Shown here in pieces: positions 39,501 to 51,500 of a stretch of DNA of 64,000 nt (the stretch's first letter is position 1; every line of letters begins with the position of its first letter). The stretch is from Strix aluco (Eukaryota; Chordata; Aves; Strigiformes; Strigidae). The stretch covers positions 2,046,001 through 2,110,000 of the forward strand of contig NC_133958.1 in the NCBI RefSeq assembly GCF_031877795.1, given 5' to 3'. A program made the translations under genes and the position numbers. Under the pieces are notes generated by a model, which saw only the letters and a program-made list of their open reading frames with translations, was not told the origin of the DNA and ran no database searches.

Positions 39501-42500
39501 GGGCTGCAAACTTTTTCTTAATTAAAAACAACCCCTCTCTCTTCCCCATGTTCAAACCATAGCTACATCCTGCCAAGAGCCCTGCAGCCAAGAGGGCTGA
39601 CAGTCTCCTGAGACCACAACGCTGCTCTATACCAGCTTCTAAGGAGCACTTGTGAACAATGCAGCACACACTCTGCCCCTAGGAGCTAGGAGCATCACCT
39701 CCGTGGCGCCACCAACCCTTGCCGGTTCGATCTGAGAGCTTAAAGGTTAGCCTGGAACCCAGGTCTCCTGTCTGACAGTGTGATGTGCTATCCACACAAC
39801 TACCAGACTGGCCCACTGGTCTGTTGTGTAATAGTTTTGTGGAGAAAACCATAAGTGTTATGCTTAAGCAATAAGTCACTTAAACATAATGAGCTGTTTT
39901 ATGACGAAAAATTTGCTGAGTTCTTCTGTGTCACTGAATTCTTTTAACTGCAGTTTGTAATCCAGAGCAGAAAAAGAAACGGTTTGAGTTTGCTTGTCAG
40001 ATGTGACTGAACCGTCTCTTTCCCGTTCTTGTGTGTTCAGATCCAAGGTGCTATTATCATGTCCTCCTTGATAGAAGTGGTGATTGGTTTGCTTGGCCTT
40101 CCCGGCGCCCTGCTGCGATACATTGGACCTCTGACCATCACGCCAACTGTTGCCCTCATCGGCCTCTCCGGTTTCCAAGCTGCTGGAGAAAGAGCAGGCA
40201 AACACTGGGGTATCGCGATGTTGTAAGTACTCCTGGGTGTTCTTGGCTTAGGCCAGGGGGTCCCAGTTGGTAAGTCAACAGGCAGGAATTTTGGGAAAAG
40301 CCAGAGTCTGCTCGGCTGCCAAAGGTAGCATCGCAGTGCTCCCAGCATGGAGAAGTACTGCGTGCAGGAATGTGAGTGGGGCTGGCTTGGGTCAGCTGGC
40401 AGTTTGGGAATAAGGACAGCAGCAACTTGAGGAGGCAGGAAAGGACAATGGCTGAAAGTGAGGTGTGGAGAACAGAGAATTTCATAAAACAATAGTTGAT
40501 CTGGGAGCCACTGGCTGGGTCTAATTCAGTGCTATAGAAAAGATGATTTAGTAAAACACCAGAGAGATTAGTGAACAATTTGTATTTCTATTTTTATGAT
40601 GCTATTGTGTATGTTTCTTATTCTGCAACAGCGAGCAAATACCATTGGTAGTAGTGGTCCATTTGTCATTATTGCTGGTTTGCTTACCTATAGCCAAGAG
40701 ACATTTGTATGACGACAGAGAGCGTGTGTATTTTCATGAATGCCATCGTCTGATGAGGCATAAGCAGACAGATTTCTGTTTAGTAAACAAAAAGGCTTTT
40801 AGAGTGAATTTCAGGGCATGATGTGTGTGCTTTTGTTAGGTATAGATGCCAGGGAAATTACAGAGTCGAGATTAGTGGTCTGAAAGGGAATAACTGAGAA
40901 AAATGAGATGAAGAGAAGACAAAAGCTTCCTGTGAGATGCTGTAGATGACCAGCCAAATAAGGATGGAAACCACATTTTAGGGAGAAGAAAATTGGCTGA
41001 AGCAGTTGCTATATTCAGTGTATAGCGACCAGCTCTGTGCTGGCTCTGGAAGCGGAAGGAATGACTTGATGAGATGAGATTCTGATCTGACTAATCTGTT
41101 TGCACAGTACTTTGAACATGTAAAGTATTCTGTAAGTGCAGCTTATGATGAAAAGGGCTCTTTAATTCTCTTTTATCTTGGATGTTAGCATCATGAATAT
41201 TTTTGTAATTCTATTATGTTAAGCAGCTGACCCAAAGGAACGTTTTATTTTCCTGTAAAACAAATTCTGTGCAAGTTGGGACTAGTGTTAAATCAATCAA
41301 GCAGACCTTTGGTGAATTGGACGTGGAAACGTGTAATTAAAGTTGACATTTTGCAGATGGAAAAAAATAAATCAATTTAGGAACAGGATTTAAATATTAC
41401 ACAGTCAATAAGTATTTCTGGCTTCTGCCATGCAAGAATGTGCACTAGATTGTTGAAAATAACTCCATAGCCATCTAGAGCCACTCAAAAGTAACTTGAT
41501 CTCTATGAGATGTGGCATTTGAAATTGTCTTGACTGTTCTGATGAGATAAAAATACTGTATTGCTGTCTAACACAGCAGAATAATACCTGTGTAAGAGCT
41601 ATTATCCTCTATTAGCTGCAGATGCTATTTGACAAGATTTCCAGTTTCCCAAACAGCTTTCTGACCTCCCTTGTTCTGCGGGTGCCAAGCTGAAATAACT
41701 TAATCCATAAAACACGTCGCATTGTGATCTGTAAAAACAGAAATTATTCCTGAATTGGTCTTTGCCTGTGTATCTGGTGAACAAAACTGTTTCTGTGGGC
41801 ATTTAAAGGTTTTTAATATTTTACAGAATGGCAGTAAGCCCCCCTGCCATGTAGCCAATATAATATTATTTACCATAATAGAATATTACCACATTATTTA
41901 CAGCTCTGTACTAAATAAATCAAAGTACAAAGCCACCTGTCCTCAGGGCTAGCGCGGCAGGATAGCTGCTGTTAGGGAGTGGAGCCCATCTTTCCATAAT
42001 GGACTTTGGGAGAGATGCCAAAATGTTTCCTGAATGCGAGGAAAAGGTGCCTTTATCATTCGACTCTAGTCGGGGTAAAGGCTATAAATGACACCCTTCT
42101 TGTGCAGAGCTCTTTGTTCCTGGAGATTGAGGGAGAATAAAGCTCTGTTTTGTTTCTTACAGACTGAAACTGATCTTGGACAGAAAAGGGAGGGAGGCTT
42201 AAAAATCTGCCTTTTTTTTTTTTTTTTTAAGTCAGCTGATAAAAACATAATCTCAAATTTCAGAAAAGCTTTGATTCTTCAGACAGTTTGACTCTTTGTG
42301 TAGCCTTTTTATAGCAAAACTGATTTTCCCTGTTTCAGAATTGAGCAGCCTGCCCTGGCTTTTTATTTTTCATTGCAGTGGATTTTAGCTGCAGAGTTGA
42401 ATTAATTTTTAACGTATAGAGGAGCTTAGCAATTTTGACAAGGGGGGGAAAATGCATAATGCTTGAGGCATCTGAAAACTGTAATAAACTGGGTTACTGG

Positions 42501-45500
42501 TGAACTGCAGTTGAATGGAATCTTGGTTTTTCGGGCTCTATTCTGCTTGATTTACAGCTGTTTAGTGAAAGATGTACACACAAAACAAAAATGAGGATTC
42601 TTAAGAATTGAAGAAAGAATTTCCCTTCACAGGAATTTTTCAAGTGCTTTGGAGTTTTATGCAAATTTTGAAATGTAAAAATCATTGTATGCTGGCCTCC
42701 AGTTTTCCCGTTTCTTGCCATTTGCTAGCAGCAAGCTTTGTGCTTCGCGTGCAGAGCAGACCTGGACACACAGATAGTTTGAGTCAAAAAGAAGCAAGCA
42801 GCGCAGCGTAGCTCTCTGCTAATGGCTGCTTAGCTCTGAAGAGCTTTCTTTAGTCTGATTCATTTCCCTGGTTTCATTTACCTGTTTGCTGCTGGCTATT
42901 TTTGCAGCACTTTAGAATACAAATTATGTTGTTTTAGCTTTTGTGGAATAATAATTTATTTAAAATATATTCTCTTGTGATGCCTTGTGCTAAATTTAAA
43001 ATGTACACTCGTATTTTGTGTCTGAAAAGCTTGAACAGGTTTGTGCTGAGAAGGGTTTTTAACATATTGGTGCTAATAACATGTCTCTCTTGTCCCACCG
43101 TCCTCCTTTTTTCTCAGGACTATTTTCCTAGTATTGTTGTTTTCTCAGTATGCCAGAAATGTCAAATTTCCCTTACCCATTTACAAATCCAAGAAAGGAT
43201 GGACAGCATACAGGCTGCAGCTTTTCAAGATGTTCCCTGTAAGTAGTTGAACTAGTCCTTCAGTTGGCCAAAAAACCCACCCTAATTTGTGTTTTGGGTT
43301 TTTTTTTTTCTTGGTTTTGATTTTTCTTACGAATGCAATAGATCACAAAGGTGAGATAAAAGCTTAAGTGGACTTATGGGAAACTTAACTAAATGGTTCA
43401 TTTGCCACAGGAAATAGTGTCATACTGTATTCTTGCCAGATCTCGTTCTGGTATCTGTCTGATGAAGACTCATTGGAGTGATGATGAAGATCATGGAGGG
43501 GAGGGAAGAGGGTAGAGAAGGTGTGTTTATGCATGCAGTGAAAGCCTAAACTGAGCCCTCCAAAAAGGGGTGGCGAGATCGTTATCTTCTAGCTTTATGA
43601 AAGCAGTACTCCGTTCCCCCATGTGAAAGACTTCTTTTTATTTCTCTGGTAGAGTTGAGACTAACTCACTCATTTGTTTAAGTGCCCATTTGGAGACTTT
43701 CCCATTTGTTAGGGGAGAGAAGAGGCTTGCTCTAATTCTAAAGCTTTTGAAACAGCACCTTCGTTAGGGGCCAGAGGGAAGCACCTAACGGATCTATTAC
43801 AGGATTTACTGCTTGTTCAGTCTTAAAATTTCCCTTAAGATCGCACTCAGGTATGTGTGTAATAGATACTCCGTGCAGGAACTGTTTGCTGTTGATGAAT
43901 ATTGCCGATGATAGTTTATTTTAAACGGCTTTTTTCCTCCTCTTTCACAGATTATTTTAGCTATTTTGGTGTCATGGTTGCTTTGCTTCATCTTCACTGT
44001 GACAGACGTCTTTCCCCCCGACAGTTCGAAGTACGGCTTTTACGCTCGCACGGACGCCCGACGAGGAGTGCTGTTGGTAGCTCCGTGGTTCAAGGTTCCT
44101 TATCCTTGTAAGTATGTCTGGTTTTAAGGGCTGTTTTTCTAATAAGATGCCTGTGAGTATCATTTCTGTTGTTTTCAGAAGCATTGCCATTTTTCTTTTA
44201 GTACTATATGCTGATGCACTTCAACATGCACTGACCTAAAGACATCGTAGGTGGGGAGGATGTTTTTTTTCTTTTCTTCTTTAATATGGTACCTTAATGT
44301 CTCACCCAAGAAAGACCAATTCTCTGAAACCTGAATTTGTAGTAGACAGTTGCAAGGTTTATCTAGGTAACTCTTGACTTCATATAACGTAGTGTGACTG
44401 TATATAAAACACGAACTGTCAGGGAATGGTTCATCTATTCGTACTTGTTGATACTGTGGTCAGCAGCTGTACTGTTATACAGTAATAAGGATGAGTTATT
44501 ACAGCTTCTGTAGAGCTACTGAAGTCATTGATTCTTGAAAGAATCAGTAGCTTAATGCCCTTCCCTGCCCCAAACACACTTGTTCTTGACTTAGTACAAC
44601 GTAACAACTACACAAAAATGTCCTGGCTTGCAGAAGCCGTATTAGAATCCAGCCGACGGGCAAGTCAGACAATGCCAGTCAGTGCTTATCAAAGGATGAG
44701 AAAGTATTTAAAAGAGAACACGAAACGCTTCACACGACATCTCAGATGTTTGTATTTTGCTGGTCACCTCTAAGTTCAGAGCTGTTCGAGGCTGTTTCTT
44801 ACGGCATGAGGTAGAGTTGCACAACTGGTTCACCCTTGTGCTGCTCAGAAATTAATGAGGTAATAATAGAATAGTATTCTGCTAGAATAGAATAATAGAA
44901 ATTGTTAGGAATACCACTATGTTGTAATGAGGCAGCTTCGTTGTGGTTTTCCATATGCTTTGGTTCTGAGTAGTTCTTAAAAGAAACCACTTCTAAAGCA
45001 GTACTTGCAAGATGTATAATAGAAGCTTTTGGGAAAGAAGAGGAGGAAAACTTCACCACTTTGATTAGACCTTTATTTGTGAAGCCTTGTTCATTCACAT
45101 TTGTGTGACTTAAAGTTCCTTTTGTTGCGAGAGGCTCATCTATTTCAAAGAGATAAAAGCATCAAGGCAATTGCTGTGGAAAACCTGCCAAGCTTTTCTA
45201 CAGGCTTAAATTAATCTTATTTTCTCTTCTACAAAAATTTTGAATTGGAAGGTGTTTGTGCAGTGATCATAGCTGGTTGTTGGCCATTCTCTTCGGTAGA
45301 CTAAACTTGTAACCAAAGACTGAGTTTTTAGAGCAATAATAATTAAGTGGCATTCGCCTCACTGATCAGAATTGTTTTTTCACAAGCAGTAGTTCAAATT
45401 CCTTCCTTCTGAACAGGAGGAGTTTTTTGGTGAGGTTTAGGGTTTTTTGGGTTTTTTCCAGGCATGATCAAAGCAGTTGGTTAGGCGGTTTTTCCTTTGC

Positions 45501-48500
45501 TCCTTTCATCTACTGGAACTTGCCAGACTGTTACTGTGAAGAGAGTTTGTTGATTCCATTAAAGATGAATAAATAGCGTGGCCAGCAGGAGTAGGGACGG
45601 GGTCATCCCCCTGTACTCAGCACTGGTGAGGCCACACCTCGATGAGTGGGTTCAGTTTTGGGCCCCTCACTCCAAAAAGGCCCTTGAATGACTTGAGCAT
45701 GGCCAGAGAAGGGCAACGGAGCTGGTGCAGGGTCTGGAGCACAGGTCTGATGGGGAGCGGCTGAGGGAACTGGGGGGGTTTAGTGTGGAGGAGGTTGCGG
45801 GGAGACCTCATGGCCCTCTGCAGCTGAAATTCCCCCAAAACATTCTCAAGGAGGGTGCAGAGAGGGGGGATGAGTCTCTTGAGCCAAGGACCCAGCGCCA
45901 GGCCAAGAGGGAATGGCCTCAAGCTGCGCCAGGGCAGGGTCAGACTGGCTCTTAGGAAGGATTTCTTTGCAGAAGGGGCTGTTGGGCGTTGGAATGGGCT
46001 GCCCAGGGCAGGGGGGGAGTCCCCATCCCTGGAGGTATGTGAGAGATGTGTAGATGTGGCACTAAGGGACGTGGTTTAGTGGTGGGCTTGGCAGTGCTGG
46101 GATAACAGCTGGACTTGATGAACTTAAAGGTCCTTTCCAACCTCAGTGATTCTATGATTCTATGAAATTGCTGTATGTTTTGATATCTAAATTGTTTTCT
46201 GTGGCACGAGAGATTTCAGTTTTCTTTTCTTCACAGTTCAGTGGGGACTGCCAACAATTTCAGCCGCTGGAGTAATAGGAATGCTTAGTGCAGTTGTTGC
46301 TAGCATTATTGAATCAATAGGAGATTACTATGCCTGTGCCAGGTTGTCTTGCGCTCCTCCTCCACCTATTCATGCAATAAACAGGTATGTCAAAAAAAGA
46401 AATACTTTTCAGTGCCTTAAGCTCCTTTTTTTTTTAACTTTTTTTTTTTTCTTCCTTGGGATAAGACAGGAATGTGCTGTGAGGTTAAATGCTACAATTT
46501 GGTCAAACACAAGGGCCAAGGATCTGAAATTTAAGATGCAGATGTCATGTTGAATTATTTTGTTGCAAATGTAGCATTGGAAACCTAGTCCTATTCCTGC
46601 TGGAGTCTGTGGAAGTTAATAGTACGGTTTTTGTAGGGACAGAACTCTAAATCCATTCTGGAATTGGGGTAGTTTGTCAAAATCGCCTGAAATGCAGTTT
46701 TAGAAATGAAAGAGAAGCTCTAAGTTTGACTTGAATTATTTTGTAATTCCCTCAGTTTAAGAACATGGCTATCTAAGACATAGAAAAGAGAACTCAAGTT
46801 GGTTTTCCAGGTGTGTTGGAGCTTGAAACATGAATTATAATAATTCACGTGGGACGGATGCCTTAACAGGCCCCCCCATAGCATGCAGTCATAAAGCACC
46901 ATCTCAAGTGAGTCTACGCTAATACAAGTTTGGCTTTTTTTTTTTTTTCCCCTGTTTGTGATTTACAGAGGGATTTTTATTGAGGGTCTCTCCTGTGTTC
47001 TGGATGGAGTATTTGGGACGGGGAATGGATCCACTTCTTCCAGTCCTAACATTGGTGTCTTGGGCATCACGAAGGTATGTGCTTTCCCTTGATTACAACA
47101 GTGACTTGAGTATTTCATCTCCTCTGATGGATGGCTTATGCCATTTTTATGTTTCACAGCATAATCCTCTTCCAAGAAACCATACTACTATAGTATTTCA
47201 TGTAGAGAAGCTTTATACAGCATTCTGAATATACCTAACTTGTCTGTTCCAGCCATTATCTAATAGAAATACATTCTAGATAAGGACCTCAAAAATCTTA
47301 CGTTACACTGACACAGCTAGCTCAGGAGTTGCAATCAAGGTAACTTCAAAGTTAAGCGTACCCTAAATATTTGTTTCTGCCATAGGTTTTTAGGGCACTG
47401 AGCATGTTTAAGGGATTACATATTTTTTGGGGTGTCACTCAGCAAAATATATAAACACTTGAGGAATTGCTTTGTTCACATGCTGAACTGGATGTGTGCT
47501 TGATGCCTTGCTGAACTGGGAGACCTTGGACTCCAGATGGATTTGCTTGATATTGTTAATTTAACCTTGTCAAGAAATCTGTCAGAGTAATTTATGTTGT
47601 AAATACGTACATCTTGTTGCGTATTTCGCTTGGAAGCTATAAATCTACTTCATGTGTACAAGATAGAAAATGTATGCTCTCCACTTAAAATAACTCATCC
47701 CTCTGACTTAATCCAATATATGGGTGATGAATTTATCTTCAGCCATTTTTTTTTTCTGCACAAAGGATGATTCTTTTCTGGTTTAGGGTAGAATATAAAT
47801 ACTAATAGCACCATCTGCTGTCTGTATAAGTCTTCCATTCAGTCGCTGATGGAAATTTCCTAAAAGAAATTTTGGTTAGAAAAATCCTTAAAGAGGGTTT
47901 ATTCTGTTCTGCTCCCTTTCTGTTGTTACTTCATAGGAGTTGATATGAATTAACAACACTTTTTTATTAATAGTCCACAGAAATAAGTTGCTTTGGAGCA
48001 GTGAAAAATGAATGTTAAGCTGGCAGCTGTTACTGAGAACAGAGTTAACTACAGTTAGGTCTGTTCAGAGCACATGGTGGAAGAGTGAATACGCCTTATC
48101 CAGAATGGCACAGCTGGGTGGCTGTGCTCCAGTGGTTTGTCTTGTTTTCCTGTCTGCATACTCATTCCTAAAAACCTAATCGTTTTTCAACTTCAATTTA
48201 TATCAAAATAGATTTTTGGCATGTAGATACTCTGCTGTTTATTTGAGAGGGAAAATCTTTAGTGCTCCTCGGTAAAGACTGCATAGTCCTGGTGATCCTG
48301 TTATACTAGTGCAACATTTGAAAAGGCATTTACGTCCCTTGAAATTAATATATAATTATGCTTAGAATTTAAATTTGGGGCTTCAACTGGATGTAAATAC
48401 TGCAAAGTCTTTGAGCAAGTTCTGTTTGATGAGAGGAGACTCAATTAAACCTGATTCGTTGGGGCAAAAGTAGAGGCATCTAATGCCATAAAGTTGATGA

Positions 48501-51500
48501 TGAAATGGATACTCCAGTAAGGGACTAGGTACCTTACTATCATGAGCTCCAGAATAATCACATAAAGTGTGTGTATGGGTGCTTGGGAATAAATACACAG
48601 TTTGAGCTAAATGCTGACCAGGATGCTTTCAGTAGCTTTCAAAAGGAGCTTCATTTGTTTGCCTTGTCCTGATTGAGCATTTGCAGAAATAAATGGTGCT
48701 GTCGTGCAGATTTTTTAAAGAATCTGCCTATTTCATGCAGGAAGATAATTTTAGAGCAAGATACTGGTGGTCCTAAGGAAATGAATATCTTTATAAAAAA
48801 TAGAGAAAGGTGCAAGCTAACGCCAGTTGTTATTCTAGTGAACACCCCAATTTACTGGTGTAGTTTCTGTTTGTAGGTGAGCACCTCTCACCTGACAGTT
48901 AAGCAGGGAAGAATATGGGGAAAGAAGTACTTTTACCCTAAACATGCCTACTGTGTCTTTTTTTTCCCCCTATTTCACACATTTAGCTCAGTCACAGATG
49001 ATTAACAAATTAATATCTACTTCTCTTTGAAGCTTAATACTCTGTAACAGAAGACCTACAAAGGGCTTTGCTAGAAACCACCTTACCAGTGTAAAAGGGG
49101 TTTTTTTGTCCCTGGTGCACCTCTTCTGCAAGTATAACACTATTAAAGTATCGACCATTCAGGTTTATCAACTCCCGCTACAGCATAATGCCAGAGAAGT
49201 ACTGCCCAAAGTTTGAATGCTTAAATTAAAAATGGGAAGGAAGTGCAGGCACTTGGGTTTCACAGTGTTAGCACAGCCGTGATTTGCATATGAAGTGAAT
49301 TCAGTTCTGTTCTCAAAGAGGGATGTTATAAAATCAGTTGATAAATCTCTGTCTAGAAAGCCTGCATCTCCTTCAAGTGAACTGTGTGGTAGGTAGGTAA
49401 TACATATATTCTTGTGTAAAAGGGCAGCAGCACATGGATTTTTAAATGTTTTTTCCATTTGCATTACAATTGATCTGTTTGCCATCTCTCCTATTTCTGT
49501 TCTATTTGTTTACTGTAGATGGGACTGCACCACATGTCATGGTTGTTGTGGCTATAGCAGTTACAGATGGTTTTAAAGATGACCTAATGTTAACAAAACA
49601 AAATCAAACAAAGTTATGTTAGAATTCTGGAGTGCAGCCATGTTACAGCTGAGCCCTCCAAGACATTTGTAAAGGCTTTCCAGCCTCTGTTTTAACACCA
49701 CAAAAAAAATACGCATGGAAGCTTGAAAAGAAGTGTTAAATGCAAAAGAGAACAATAAAATGTGAAGTTGGACTAAGCGCGGGTTTTTCCAGTGTGCTTT
49801 CCTTTCCGTTCTCCTGCAGGTTGGAAGTCGCAGGGTTATTCAGTACGGGGCAGCCTTCATGCTCTTGCTCGGGATGGTTGGCAAGTTCAGTGCTCTCTTT
49901 GCGTCGCTGCCCGACCCCGTCCTTGGTGCCCTCTTCTGCACTCTCTTTGGTAACGTATGTTTTTCTACTCCTCTTTGTGTACTGTGTGGCTGTATCTTTT
50001 TACTCTAGTGCTGTGTTTACGTGTATGTTGCTATCTTTTTTTGAAGAAAAAGACTATATAAAAGCTGAGACTTGTTTTGTTTTTATTTAGGGATGATTAC
50101 AGCCGTGGGTCTGTCTAACCTCCAGTTCATAGATTTAAATTCTTCTCGTAACCTGTTTGTGCTCGGATTTTCCATTTTCTTTGGACTCGTCCTTCCAAGC
50201 TATCTCAAACAAAACCCACTGGTCACAGGTACGTGTTTCTGCTCATTTACGTGAAGCGTACTTTTACCTTGTACTCATTTGTATACATACCAGTACAGAG
50301 TAGTGTAAAGGGTAAATAAGAGAAAAAGTATTATGGAGATAGTAAAAGCTATAAATAAGAAGGCAAAGTGTGTTCAGAGAATTAATTGAGATGTTGAGAC
50401 CTGAATTGACTGTTTCAGTGGTATATATTCACTTGGCACTGGTGAGGCCGCCCCTCGATTACTGTGTTCAGTTTTGGGCCCCTCACTCCAAAAAGGCCAT
50501 TGAATGACTCGAGCGTGTCCAGAGAAGGGCAACGGAGCTGGTGCAGGGTCTGGAGCACAGGTCTGATGGGGAGCGGCTGAGGGAACTGGGGGGGTTTAGT
50601 CTGGAGAAGAGGAGGCTGAGGGGAGACCTCATGGCCCTCTGCAACTACCTGCAAGGAGGTTGCAGAGAGCTGGGGATGAGTCTCTTTAACCAAGTAACAA
50701 GTGATAGGACAAGAGGGAATGGCCTCAAGTTGCACCAGGGAAGGTTTAGACTAGATGTCAGGAAGTATTTCTTTACAGAACGAGTTATTAGGCAGTGGAA
50801 TGGATTGCCCAGGGAGGTGGTGGAGTCCCCATCCCTGGAGGTGTTTAAGAGTAGGGTCGACATAGGGACGAGAGATATGGTGTAGATGGGAACTGGCAGT
50901 GCTAGGTTAATGGTTGGACTAGATGATCTTCAGGGTCCTTTCCAACCTAGTTGATTCTGTGATTCTGTGATATCTGAAGTTGTCCAGCTTTCTCTGGGTG
51001 TAACTGTAGAGCGATGGAAGGAGGCGGTTGCAAGTTGGACTGGAAGAAGGACTAAAAGCGTGAATCAGAGTTGTAAAATGATGTTAAAAGAATAAGGGGA
51101 AGTACCAAGGTAGAGCTTGGAAGCTAGGAATTTGTTTGGGGTTCTCAAATTTTTTTTTTGTCCCTGCAAACATGCATTCTGAATCTGAATTTTAATAAAC
51201 TCAGTTTCGGACTGCTAGCCCAATTATAGTTGTGGTGAAGTCATGGAGAAGGTTTTCTGGTTTAATACTACCTTCTCAATAGTTGTCATGGCAGGGTATG
51301 GCGTCAAAGGAAGACTCTCTACGGGAATACTTGTTTGGTTTCATTTGTTGGGGTTTTTTTAAAGAAAATACTAACGAACTTCTTATATATATATGGCTTC
51401 AGAACCAGATTTAAGAGCATATCTAACCTACTTTCAGTTGTTCAGAAAAGTAGATCATTCAAGCAGACTTAGGTGATGAAATATTAATATACAGTGTTCT

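Noticed and set aside
39740..39820. Functional tRNA gene on the minus strand
   Set aside because: Only box-like sequences are present; acceptor and anticodon stems do not pair.
40037..40578. Minus-strand open frames of 151 and 140 codons
   Set aside because: They are antisense to exon 7 of SLC23A2 and its flank, with no protein-like features of their own.
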